NCBI GenBank assembly: GCA_000023185.1
Contig: CP001622.1
Coordinates: 4,680,501-4,744,500, forward strand
DNA length: 64,000 nt
Reading direction: 5' to 3'
Source of the DNA: Rhizobium leguminosarum bv. trifolii WSM1325
GTDB lineage: Bacteria > Pseudomonadota > Alphaproteobacteria > Rhizobiales > Rhizobiaceae
Below the pieces are notes generated by a model. That model was not told where the DNA came from. It searched no databases and was given only the letters and a program-made list of their open reading frames with translations. This document shows, piece after piece, positions 34,302-42,368 of the stretch; position 1 is the stretch's first letter, and each line of letters begins with the position of its first letter. The position numbers were made by a program, and so were the translations under genes.

Positions 34302-34883
34302 TCACCCCTGCCAGTCTTCGATGGGCGTCCAGTCGCATGCTAGGCGCCGATCCGCAAGACCGAAAGCATAGAGATTGCCGCCGCCGCCGGGCTGGTCGCG
34401 GTCGCGCGCGATCGGGCTGCCCGCCAGATGGCATTTTAGCAGCGTGCCGACGCCGCCATGGCCGACAAAGGCGATCGGCGCCGTCGCATCATGCGTGGCA
34501 AGAACGGCATTAACGGCCTCGACGATGCGGGCCTGCGCGTCGACTGCGCGCTCCCAGCCCTTGAAGCTTTGTTCCGGATGGGCGAAGAACCAGTCGGCCG
34601 CCTCTTCGAATTGCGGCGGCGGCAGGAAGCCGGTGGCCGTGCGGTCGTTCTCGTGCGTCGCGTGGACGATCTCGATCGTCACGCCGGACGCTTCCGCCAG
34701 GATTTCGGCCGTCTCGATCGCCTTCGTCTCGTCGCTGGAGACGATGCGTTGCAATTGCCTCGCCCAGCCGCTCTCTGCCGCTTTGCGCGCCCGCGCCGCG
34801 CCGACATCGGAAAGCCCCCATTTCGGCACCGGCACGTTTGGGTCGATCCTGACCTGCGGATGAGTGATGTAGATCCCGAACAT
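34302..34883 (-). CDS. Histidine phosphatase-like protein with altered RHG motif
   Basis: 193-residue phosphoglycerate-mutase-superfamily protein. The usual N-terminal R-H-G is replaced by T7-H8-P9 (IYITHPQV), so the phospho-accepting His is kept but its partner Arg is lost. The second catalytic His region is present (FVGHGGVGTLL), as is RIVSSDETKAIETAEIL with the conserved Arg-x-x-x-S pattern and E in the middle. The activity may be changed or reduced. It begins one base after the pmtA stop and six bases before pyrF, so it is part of the same transcript. Substrate unknown. Confidence 0.85.
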   Translation of the reverse strand: MFGIYITHPQVRIDPNVPVPKWGLSDVGAARARKAAESGWARQLQRIVSSDETKAIETAEILAEASGVTIEIVHATHENDRTATGFLPPPQFEEAADWFFAHPEQSFKGWERAVDAQARIVEAVNAVLATHDATAPIAFVGHGGVGTLLKCHLAGSPIARDRDQPGGGGNLYAFGLADRRLACDWTPIEDWQG

Positions 34884-34884
34884 C

Positions 34885-35484
34885 TCAGCCGCGCTTATAG
34901 ATCCAGAGCTGCGCCGGCGGAATATTGCGCATGACGAAGTCGAAATGCTGGATATGGTAGCGGTCGGGATTGGCGGCGATCGGCGAGATCGCGCCATAGG
35001 AAATCTGCACCATCGGCCGGCCGGCCGGCAGTCGATCGAGCAGGCTTTCGAGCAGCGAGATGCGCTTCGCCATCGGGAAATTCAGCAGCGGAATACCCGA
35101 GACGACGGAATCGAAGGTGAGACCGCTGAAATTGCCAAGAGTACTCTGAAGATCGAAGGCATCGCCGTTGATGAAGTGCACGCCGGGATAGGTCCGCTGC
35201 AGATGTTTATGAAAATCCGTCGAATATTCGATTGCGACGAGATTTTCCGGACGGACGCCGCGGCCGAGAATGGCCTTGGTGATAGCACCCGTGCCCGGTC
35301 CGAGTTCAAGCACCGGCAGCCCGGAATGGATATCGACGACGCTTGCCATGCGCTTCGCCGTGATCGAGGAGGTCGGCACGATCGAGCCCACCGTCTTCGG
35401 CCCCTGCATCATGCCCCGGAAGAAGCGGATCTCGTCGTCGAACTTCTTGCCCAACCGTTCCTTCACCTTGACCCGTAAGCTCAT
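34885..35484 (-). CDS. pmtA: Phospholipid N-methyltransferase, Sinorhizobium type
   Basis: 199-residue SAM-dependent enzyme that methylates phosphatidylethanolamine three times to phosphatidylcholine, a membrane lipid needed by many rhizobia for symbiosis. KFDDEIRFFRGMMQGPKTVG and VPTSSITAKRMA are typical of the Sinorhizobium-type Pmt group, and E60-L-G-P-G-T-G is the SAM loop. It resembles rRNA adenine dimethylases, which is normal for this group. Length matches. It is first in a likely operon with the histidine-phosphatase-like gene and pyrF. Confidence 0.88.
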   Translation of the reverse strand: MSLRVKVKERLGKKFDDEIRFFRGMMQGPKTVGSIVPTSSITAKRMASVVDIHSGLPVLELGPGTGAITKAILGRGVRPENLVAIEYSTDFHKHLQRTYPGVHFINGDAFDLQSTLGNFSGLTFDSVVSGIPLLNFPMAKRISLLESLLDRLPAGRPMVQISYGAISPIAANPDRYHIQHFDFVMRNIPPAQLWIYKRG

Positions 35485-35579
35485 TCTCCACCCATCCGCA
35501 TGTTGATCGAATGCCTTAATATGCCGCTTGTCGCTTAAGGGACAAGGATTTTCGCAACAAGGACATCGGCATCAACAGT

Positions 35580-36491
35580 TCATGCGGCTTTCGGCGCTGA
35601 ACCGGGCATGAGATCGGCGAGCCTTTCGCTCAATTGATCGGCATCGATAGGCGCGCGCAGCTTCACATCGGTATTGTCGAAATAGAGATAGACGTCACGG
35701 CCTTTGCTGCGCGCCGCTACGGGCGCCAGCACTCGCGTCGCATTCTCAGCTTCTCCACCCGTGGCCCAGGCGCGGATGCGTTGCGCCCATATGTCGAGCG
35801 CTTCGCCCTCGTAGCCGCTGACATAGAGCTTTTCGGAACCATGCAGGCGGCAGTAGATGAAATCGGCGGTGACATCCATCAGCAGTGGCCATTTCACCGT
35901 ATCGGCGCAGACGAGAGCGACCCTGTGCCGCCTGAGCATGTCGATGAAAGCGGGTGAGCGGAAGCTCTCGTGGCGAATCTCCAGCGCATGCCGGATCGGC
36001 TGGTGCCCGTCGCATTTAAGCCAGGCCGGTCCCTTGATATGCCAGTCGTGACGCTTCGCAAGCGCTGTCGCTGCGTCGCGGTCGTGCGGCAGCAGCGACA
36101 AAAAGCTCTCGAAAAGGGATGGGTCGAAGACCATGTTCGGCGGGAATTGCCAGAGGATCGGTCCGAGCTTGGGACCAAGCCGCAAAAGGCCGGAGGCGAG
36201 GAAATTGGCGAGCGCCGTCTGGATATCCTGCAGCCGCAGCATATGGGTGATGAAGCGCGGTCCCTTGACTGCGAAGACGAAATCCTCCGGCGTTTCCTCG
36301 CGCCAGCGGCCGAAGCTTTCGGGCCGCTGCAATCCGTAGAAGGTGCCGTTGATCTCGATCGACCGGAAGTGCCGGGCGGCGTAGGAAAGCTCCTGCTTCT
36401 GCGGCAGGTCCTTCGGGTAGAATTGACCGCGCCAGGGCGCATAGGTCCAGCCGGATATGCCGATGCGCACCGTTCCCGTCTTTTTGGTCAT
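35580..36491 (-). CDS. DUF72 family protein
   Basis: 303-residue TIM-barrel protein of the DUF72/YecE family. GISGWTYAPWRGQFYP at the N-terminus, EINGTFYGLQRPESF, VFAVKGPRFITHMLRL, then LRLGPKLGPILWQFPPN are the typical ordered blocks. FYCRLHG-type and YLYFDN segments end it. Function is unknown; a nuclease or phosphatase-like role has been suggested from fold only. It stands between pmtA and dnaN on the same strand with 54 bases to dnaN. Confidence 0.93.
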   Translation of the reverse strand: MTKKTGTVRIGISGWTYAPWRGQFYPKDLPQKQELSYAARHFRSIEINGTFYGLQRPESFGRWREETPEDFVFAVKGPRFITHMLRLQDIQTALANFLASGLLRLGPKLGPILWQFPPNMVFDPSLFESFLSLLPHDRDAATALAKRHDWHIKGPAWLKCDGHQPIRHALEIRHESFRSPAFIDMLRRHRVALVCADTVKWPLLMDVTADFIYCRLHGSEKLYVSGYEGEALDIWAQRIRAWATGGEAENATRVLAPVAARSKGRDVYLYFDNTDVKLRAPIDADQLSERLADLMPGSAPKAA

Positions 36492-36545
36492 GGGATCCTC
36501 CGTTTTGACAGGAGGAAAAACGGCAATGGGCGGCCTTCGTTCCGG

Positions 36546-37664
36546 TCAGACGCGCATCGGCATCAGCACGTAGAGCGCATCGTCGCCCGCCGTGTCGCGG
36601 ATCAGCGTCGGCGAGCCGGCATCGGCAAGCAGGAAGATCGCTTCCTCGCCGGAAAGCTGGGCGGTGATGTCGAGCAAGTATTTGGCATTAAAGCCGATTT
36701 CCATCGCATCCGTGTCGTAGCCGACGGCAACTTCTTCCGTCGCGCTGCCGGAATCGGGATTGTTGACGGTCAGCATCAACTGCCCCTCGGAAAGCGCCAG
36801 CTTGACGGCGCGGCCGCGCTCGGAGGAGATCGTCGAGACGCGGTCGACGGCCTGTGCGAAACTCGTGCAGTCGACCCGCATTTCCTTGTCGTTGCCGGTG
36901 GGGATGACGCGCTGATAATCCGGGAAGGTGCCGTCGATCAGTTTCGAGGTCATGACGATCGAGCCGATCGTCAGCCGGATCTTGGCGTCGGAGACCTCGA
37001 CGGTCACCATTACCTCGGGATTGTCGACCAGCTTCTGCAGCTCGCCGACCGTCTTGCGCGGAATGATGATGCCGGGCATCCCCTCGGAGCCGGAAGGCGC
37101 ATCGACATCGGCGCGCGCCAGCCGGTGGCCGTCGGTCGCAACCGCCCTGAGCTTCAGCTGGCCGTTGCTCTCGATCGTGTGGAAGAAGATGCCGTTCAGA
37201 TAATAACGCGTCTCTTCCGTCGAAATCGCGAATTGGGTGCGGTCGATCAGCATCTTCAGATCGGCCGCCTTCAGCTTGAAGGAATGCGTGAAGGTGCCGG
37301 CCGTGAGATCAGGGAAGTCCGATTCCGGCAGGCATTGCAGCGAGAATTTCGAGCGGCCGGACTGCACGGTCATCGCGCCGCCATCGGGGCTGGTGGCAAG
37401 CAGCACTTCCGATCCGTCGGAAAGCTTGCGCACGATGTCGTAGAGAAGATGCGCGGGAACGGTGGTGGCGCCGGGCTGCTCGACGCTAGCAGGTGTCGCC
37501 TCGGTGATTTCGAGGTCGAGGTCGGTCGCCTTCATATCGAGCTTCTGGCCGTCGGCTTTGAGCAATACGTTGGACAGGATCGGGATCGTGTTGCGACGTT
37601 CGACCACGCGGTGGACGTGGTTCAGCGATTTCAACAGGTTTGACCGCTCAATAGTAATACGCAT
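36546..37664 (-). CDS. dnaN: DNA polymerase III subunit beta (sliding clamp)
   Basis: 372-residue clamp made of three repeated domains, about 1-120, 121-250 and 251-372. It rings DNA and tethers polymerase III and repair enzymes. The sequence is complete and normal: MRITIERSNLLKSLNHVHRV at the start, YYLNGIFFH in the second domain and the C-terminal LMPMRV that forms the partner-binding groove. As often in alphaproteobacteria, dnaN is not beside dnaA here. It is divergent from rsmI. Confidence 0.97.
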   Translation of the reverse strand: MRITIERSNLLKSLNHVHRVVERRNTIPILSNVLLKADGQKLDMKATDLDLEITEATPASVEQPGATTVPAHLLYDIVRKLSDGSEVLLATSPDGGAMTVQSGRSKFSLQCLPESDFPDLTAGTFTHSFKLKAADLKMLIDRTQFAISTEETRYYLNGIFFHTIESNGQLKLRAVATDGHRLARADVDAPSGSEGMPGIIIPRKTVGELQKLVDNPEVMVTVEVSDAKIRLTIGSIVMTSKLIDGTFPDYQRVIPTGNDKEMRVDCTSFAQAVDRVSTISSERGRAVKLALSEGQLMLTVNNPDSGSATEEVAVGYDTDAMEIGFNAKYLLDITAQLSGEEAIFLLADAGSPTLIRDTAGDDALYVLMPMRV

Positions 37665-37923
37665 GGGATGCTACCGCTTTCGACCGTGACTGTCCGGGCG
37701 CGTCGAGCACCCGAAGAATGCTGTCCCGGCTTGAGGCCGGGGGAGTGGACGGGCAAAATGGCAGACTTCAGCATTGCTTTGCAAGAGGCATGGACGTCGG
37801 CACCCCTGCATTTGCGGTTTTCCAGAGCAATGCTCACAGAAATCCGAACCCTTGCCGAAGCGGTGCGGCTCGCCCATAAGGGTTCGATGCCGGCGACGAG
37901 CCGGCGGGACGAAAGCAAATGGC

Positions 37924-38841
37924 ATGAATGAGGAAACCACAGCGGACGCCGCCAGCCGGCGAAGCTTCCGCCTGCACAATGCAACGGTGCCGGCGCGGCC
38001 GCTGGAGCCGGCGCTCTATCTCGTCGCCACTCCCATCGGCAATCTCGGCGATATCACGCTGCGGGCGCTCGAAACGCTGGCCGGCGCCGATGTGCTTGCC
38101 TGCGAAGATACACGCGTCACCCGCGTGCTGCTCGACCGCTACGGCATCCAGAACCGCCCCTTTGCCTATCACGAGCACAATGCCGACGAGGCCGGTCCAA
38201 GGCTGCTGCAGGCGCTCGAAGCCGGGCGCTCGGTGGCGCTGGTTTCCGATGCCGGCACGCCGCTGGTCTCCGATCCCGGCTATCGGCTGGCGCAGCAGGC
38301 GATAGCGGCAGGTTACCGCGTCATTCCCATTCCCGGCGCCTCCGCGCCGCTCGCAGCCCTTGTCGGCTCCGGCCTGCCGAACGATGCCTTTCTTTTCGCC
38401 GGTTTCCTGCCGGCCAAGGACAAGGCCCGCCGCGACCGGCTGGGTGAACTTGCCGCAGCACCCGCGACGCTGATCTTCTTTGAATCGCCGCATCGGATCG
38501 GCGCAACGCTTCTGGCCGCCGCCGATGTGCTGGGCCCCATGCGGCCCGCCTCCGTCTGCCGCGAGCTGACCAAGACCTATGAGGAGTTCCGTCGCGGCAC
38601 GCTTGCCGACCTTGCCGCGCATTATCAGCAGGTGGAAAACGTCAAGGGCGAGATCGTCCTCGTGATCGGTCCGCCGGAGCCGGTCGAGACCGATGAGGCC
38701 GATGTCGAAGCCATGCTGGCCGACCTGTCGAAGTCGATGCCGACGGCAGGGGCCGCGACCGAGGCTGCCCGCCTCACCGGCCTGCCGCGCAAGGTGCTCT
38801 ATCAGCGCCTGCTGGAGATCAAGAACGCCGATGGGCGATAA
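37924..38841 (+). CDS. rsmI: 16S rRNA (cytidine(1402)-2'-O)-methyltransferase
   Basis: 305-residue SAM enzyme that methylates the ribose of C1402 in 16S rRNA. LYLVATPIGNLGDITLRALE near residue 35 is the SAM-pocket opening, followed by CEDTRVTRVLL, ALVSDAGTPLVSDPGY and FFESPHRI, all in the expected order. An upstream in-frame extension to 37774 has no family sequence, so 37924 is used although its Shine-Dalgarno is weak. The stop overlaps yraN by eleven bases. The neighbouring order rsmI-yraN is conserved in alphaproteobacteria. Confidence 0.95.
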   Translation: MNEETTADAASRRSFRLHNATVPARPLEPALYLVATPIGNLGDITLRALETLAGADVLACEDTRVTRVLLDRYGIQNRPFAYHEHNADEAGPRLLQALEAGRSVALVSDAGTPLVSDPGYRLAQQAIAAGYRVIPIPGASAPLAALVGSGLPNDAFLFAGFLPAKDKARRDRLGELAAAPATLIFFESPHRIGATLLAAADVLGPMRPASVCRELTKTYEEFRRGTLADLAAHYQQVENVKGEIVLVIGPPEPVETDEADVEAMLADLSKSMPTAGAATEAARLTGLPRKVLYQRLLEIKNADGR

Positions 38842-39199
38842 CGATCTCACCGCCATCAGGAGGAGGGCACTGCGCCGGGGCCGCATGTCGGAATATGTCG
38901 CGGCCGTCTTCCTGATGCTGAAGGGCTATCGCATCCTGGCGCTGCGCCACCGCACTAGGCTCGGCGAGATCGACATCATCGCCCGTAAGGGCGATCTTGC
39001 CGTCTTCGTTGAGGTCAAGGCCCGCCATGGCGAGGCCGCGGCGGTCGACGCCGTCTCTGTCGCCGCGCAGAAGCGGATACGGGCGGCAAGCGATCTCTGG
39101 CTCGCCCGCCAGGCGGATCAGGCCCGCCTTTCCCAGCGCTATGATATCGTCGCGATCATGCCGGGCCGGCTGCCGCGGCACTTTATTGATGCCTTCTGA
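38831..39199 (+). CDS. YraN family endonuclease-fold protein (UPF0102)
   Basis: 122-residue protein of the YraN family, with a restriction-endonuclease-like core. E46-I-D48 and E61-V-K63 (GEIDII and FVEVKAR) are the expected metal and catalytic residues. The physiological substrate is unknown; a role in recombination or nucleic acid repair has been proposed. It overlaps the rsmI stop by eleven bases, so it is co-translated. In many alphaproteobacteria gshB follows directly; here about 5.8 kb separates them, filled by a cupin gene and the LacI/ABC unit. Confidence 0.93.
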   Translation: MGDNDLTAIRRRALRRGRMSEYVAAVFLMLKGYRILALRHRTRLGEIDIIARKGDLAVFVEVKARHGEAAAVDAVSVAAQKRIRAASDLWLARQADQARLSQRYDIVAIMPGRLPRHFIDAF

Positions 39200-39313
39200 G
39201 CCCCGTTCGACCCATCGGATTTCCGGATCGTTAAACTTTTAGTTCCCGCGTGAACCGGGTTCTTACGACTCTCTGCTATCGACTCGGTAGGGATAACAAT
39301 TGGGGGTTGTTTC

Positions 39314-39820
39314 ATGGCCTGGAAGCTAATGCTTGCAAGTGCGGTCGCCATGGCCGCGCGCTCGGTGCCGTATGCTGCCGTGGCGAAGCCGGCCGGAAAA
39401 TCCTTCGTCGCGCATGCGAGCGGTCTGCTGCCGCTGAAATCCACGCCGATCAATCCGGACTGGGTTATCAGCGGCAATCCGCAGGCCCGCACCGCCGAAC
39501 ATTCGCGCGGCCATGACGAGGCATCGCTGACGGCGATCTGGGATTGCACGGCGGGCGAATTCCGCTGGCGTTTCGGCTGGGACGAGACAGTGATGATCCT
39601 CGAAGGCGAGGTTCATATCACCGCCGAGGACGGCACGGAACGAACCCTGCGTGCCGGCGACGTCGCCTTTTTCGCCGGCGGAACCTGGGCAAGCTGGCGG
39701 GTCGACAATTACGTCCGCAAGGTCGCCTTCCTGCGCAAGCCCTTCCCGAAGCCCTTGGCGATCGCCTACCGCCTCCGCAACATGCTGCGCAACAGCGGCA
39801 ACCAGGGCATCGCCGCCTGA
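39314..39820 (+). CDS. Cupin domain protein
   Basis: 168-residue protein with an RmlC-like cupin core in the C-terminal half: WRFGWDETVMILEGEVHITAEDG split over two motifs, then LRAGDVAFFAGGTWASW. Its motif 1 lacks the usual paired His, so metal binding is uncertain; this resembles the DUF861/cupin_3 type. The first 25 residues (MAWKLMLASAVAMAARS) could be a weak signal or membrane anchor. The gene stands alone between yraN and a convergent LacI-type regulator. Role unknown; possibly a sugar-related protein in view of its neighbours. Confidence 0.83.
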   Translation: MAWKLMLASAVAMAARSVPYAAVAKPAGKSFVAHASGLLPLKSTPINPDWVISGNPQARTAEHSRGHDEASLTAIWDCTAGEFRWRFGWDETVMILEGEVHITAEDGTERTLRAGDVAFFAGGTWASWRVDNYVRKVAFLRKPFPKPLAIAYRLRNMLRNSGNQGIAA

Positions 39821-39844
39821 CGACTTCGATGTTCGCGCCATGCG

Positions 39845-40867
39845 CTAATCGGGCTGAGGCGGGGCGGTTGTTTCGCCCTTCAAGATCTCGCAGCCGAATA
39901 GGATCGGATTGTCGAGGTCAGGCGCGGTTTGCTTGTTCAACAGAACGGCCACCGCTGCTGCGGCTATGTCTTGAATCGGCTGTTTCACGGTCGTCAGCCG
40001 TGGCGTTGTCATGCTTGCGAGCGGGATGCCGTCGAAGCCGAGGATCGAAAGGGCTGCGGGTATCGGAATTCCCAGATCATGCGCTGCCCGCATGCAGCCG
40101 ATGGCCTGCTGGTCCGAACTTGCAAAGATCGCCGTCGGCCGCTCGTTTCGTGCGCGTGCCAGCAGATAATTTCCCGCGGCACGGCCGCTCTCGTAGTCGA
40201 AGGCCGCCTCGGCGATCAGCGGTCGTCCCGCCATTCGTCTGCTGTCGTCCGCCTGCTCCCCCGCCTGCTCGATTGCATCGAGATAACCTCTGAGGCGATC
40301 GTTGGCGGGGACGGAGTGGCCAGGCCCCGAGATGAAGCCGATGCGGCGATGACCGAGCTGCAAAAGATGTTCGACGCCGAGGCGAACGCCATTGCGGTGA
40401 TCGGCGGCAATGCCGGAATATCCTGGCATAAGGCGGTCGACGACGACGATCGGCAATCCGTTCGGCAGCTGGAGTGTGTGGAAATCATTGCTGGGAACCA
40501 GCATGATGCCGTCGACCTTTCGGCTTGTCAGCTGTTTGATGCGGTCAGCCTCCTTGGCCGCATGATCAAACGACGTCATGACGATGATATTATAGCCGTG
40601 ATTTGCCGCCGCTTGTTCCGCCGATTGGACAAGTTCCGCGAAGAAGGGATTGGTCAGATCCGGAATGACGATGCCGATGAGGCGGCTGACCTTGCCGCGC
40701 ATGCTTCGCGCCGACGGGTCGGGTGTATAGCCGAGGTCTTTGATGATCGCTGTGACGCGCGCCCGCAATTCCTTCGTCACGGAGGGATGATCATTCAAAA
40801 CCCGCGAAACGGTCCCGGTGGAAACTCCCGCAAGCTTGGCAACCTCTCGAATCCCGACCTTTGACAT
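39845..40867 (-). CDS. LacI family transcriptional regulator
   Basis: 340-residue repressor with an N-terminal HTH (IREVAKLAGVSTGTVSRVLN about 6-25, then hinge helix) and a periplasmic-binding-like sugar-sensing domain (about 60-335). It is divergent from the sugar ABC operon at 41202, and two copies of a 15-base sequence with a LacI-type core lie between them, so it almost certainly controls that operon and perhaps itself. The ligand is likely the transported sugar. No PTS or HPr features. Confidence 0.95.
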   Translation of the reverse strand: MSKVGIREVAKLAGVSTGTVSRVLNDHPSVTKELRARVTAIIKDLGYTPDPSARSMRGKVSRLIGIVIPDLTNPFFAELVQSAEQAAANHGYNIIVMTSFDHAAKEADRIKQLTSRKVDGIMLVPSNDFHTLQLPNGLPIVVVDRLMPGYSGIAADHRNGVRLGVEHLLQLGHRRIGFISGPGHSVPANDRLRGYLDAIEQAGEQADDSRRMAGRPLIAEAAFDYESGRAAGNYLLARARNERPTAIFASSDQQAIGCMRAAHDLGIPIPAALSILGFDGIPLASMTTPRLTTVKQPIQDIAAAAVAVLLNKQTAPDLDNPILFGCEILKGETTAPPQPD

Positions 40868-41021
40868 AACGGAAACAGTGGCCCTTTCTCTGCGCCCTCG
40901 GAAGACACCGAAGCGCGCCTGATCGAAGCTTCCAGCTAATGGTCTTTACCGCCCTCGTCAAAGGGCTGCATCTCAATTTTGACCGCCAGTCTGCATAGCA
41001 CGAGCGTGGGCCAATGCTCAA

Positions 41022-41036
41022 TGGAAACGGTTCATT
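41022..41036. promoter_or_regulatory. LacI-type operator, copy 1
   Basis: TGGAAACGGTTCATT, with a GAAACGGTTC core that is nearly palindromic around CG, as for LacI/GalR family sites. It is 115 bases (eleven helical turns) upstream of an identical copy, compatible with looping. Confidence 0.65.
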
Positions 41037-41136
41037 ACATGCGCACCGATACAGGCCAAACCTGGGAGTCAAAGCTGACGTTTGGCTCAATTTCGGCAGC
41101 TTGACAATTTCTAAGGGCGTGCTACCCAGATGACGT

Positions 41137-41151
41137 TGGAAACGGTTCATT
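41137..41151. promoter_or_regulatory. LacI-type operator, copy 2
   Basis: Identical 15 bases to copy 1, located just downstream of the candidate -10 of the ABC operon, where repressor would block transcription start. Confidence 0.65.
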
Positions 41152-41201
41152 GCCGCCGGCAACTCAGGTGGAGCTGAGCCCAGGACCGTTCGGGAGGAAA
41201 A

Positions 41202-42188
41202 ATGTCCAATTTTTTGAAGCGTGAATCCGTCTTGATCAATGCGCCGCGCCGTGCGGCATTGAAGCTTGGACTTGCCGGCACCTTGGTGCTTGCGCTGTCC
41301 TGTGGCGTGTCGCCCGCCTTTGCGGCCGGCAAGCCGAAGGTCGGCCTGATCATGAAATCCTTGTCCAATGAGTTCTTCAAGCAGATGAAGGCCGGCGCCG
41401 ACAAATATGCGGCCGAAAACAAGGACAAGTTCGACTTCAAGGCCGTCGGCATGAAGGATGAGCGTGATTTCGCGTCCCAGGTCGATGCCGTCGAAAACTT
41501 CGTCACGCAGAAATACGATATCATCGTTGTTGCGCCGGCCGATTCAAAGGCCATGGCAACCCCGCTGGCAAAGGCAGTCAAGGCTGGCGTCAAGGTCATC
41601 AACATCGATGTGCCGCTCGATGCCGATGCGAAGAAGAAAGCCGGTATCGATCTCGCTTTCTTCGGGCCTGACAATAAGGGCGGGGCGACGCTTGCGGGCG
41701 ACGCGCTTGCCAAGGATCTGGGGCCTGGCGCCAAGGTCGTCATCCTCGAGGGTAACCCCGAGGCCGACAATGCCAAGGAGCGCAAGGAAGGCTTCATGGA
41801 CTCCGTCAAGTCTGGCAAGCTTGAGCTTCTCGACAGCAAGACGGCCCATTGGGAGACGGAGGAAGCCAATACCGTCATGACGAATTTCCTGACGAAGTAT
41901 AAGGATATTCAGGGCGTTATGGCAGCCAACGACTCGATGGCTCTCGGCGTTGTCAAGGCGCTCGATGCGGCCGGCCAGAGTGGCAAGATCAAGGTTGTCG
42001 GCTTCGATAACATTCCGCCGGTTCAGCCGCTGATCAAGGATGGCAAGATGCTTGCCACTGTCGAACAGTATGGCGCGCAGATGGCGGTCCTCGGCATCCA
42101 GTATGGCATGCGTGAACTTGCCGGCGAGAAATTCACCGGCTGGGTCAAGACCGACATCAAGCTGGTCACCGCAGCGGATCTCAAATAG
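41202..42188 (+). CDS. Sugar ABC transporter substrate-binding protein
   Basis: 328-residue periplasmic binding protein of the RbsB/ribose-galactose type. The Sec signal is long (residues 1-41, hydrophobic LGLAGTLVLALSC, cleavage near AFA-AGK). PKVGLIMKSLSNEFFKQM, KYDIIVVAPADS, GVMAANDSMALGVVKAL and VVGFDNIPP are the expected blocks. GGGAGGAAAA precedes the start. First gene of a CUT2-type importer operon under the divergent LacI regulator. The sugar cannot be read from the sequence. Confidence 0.95.
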   Translation: MSNFLKRESVLINAPRRAALKLGLAGTLVLALSCGVSPAFAAGKPKVGLIMKSLSNEFFKQMKAGADKYAAENKDKFDFKAVGMKDERDFASQVDAVENFVTQKYDIIVVAPADSKAMATPLAKAVKAGVKVINIDVPLDADAKKKAGIDLAFFGPDNKGGATLAGDALAKDLGPGAKVVILEGNPEADNAKERKEGFMDSVKSGKLELLDSKTAHWETEEANTVMTNFLTKYKDIQGVMAANDSMALGVVKALDAAGQSGKIKVVGFDNIPPVQPLIKDGKMLATVEQYGAQMAVLGIQYGMRELAGEKFTGWVKTDIKLVTAADLK

Positions 42189-42205
42189 TCGGGATCGCCC
42201 GCATC

Positions 42206-42234
42206 GCGCGTCTGACAAGATGCGCGGCACTGTA
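42206..42234. repeat. Partial RIME-like repeat (family 3), copy C
   Basis: GCGCGTCTGACAAGATGCGC, followed by GGCACTGTA, matches the second palindrome of copy B (25347-25375) with few differences. It lies between the binding-protein and ATPase genes and could attenuate read-through within the operon. Confidence 0.55.
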
Positions 42235-42368
42235 CAGGAAGCGTCGGCTGCGGCCGGCGCTCACCGCTACCAACCGATTGACGCGTTGACCGCTTCAGGT
42301 GAGGCTCGTTTCCGAGCCGCTGGGATGCGTGCTGCGCGGAGTTCGAACAGAGCGTGCATGAGGTCGCC

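Larger units (their letters stand above)
40868..41201. promoter_or_regulatory. Divergent control region of the LacI gene and sugar ABC operon
   Basis: 334 bases with no gene. It holds two identical operator-like sites and, on the plus strand, TTGACA at 41101-41106 with TACCCA at 41123-41128 (16-base spacing) as a candidate promoter for the operon. Confidence 0.6.

Noticed and set aside
35970..37643. Long open frame (557 codons) opposite dnaN and the DUF72 gene
   Set aside because: It mirrors two confident genes in high-GC DNA, has low-complexity Arg/Gly/Asp-rich content without any family pattern, and no ribosome site. A codon-position shadow.
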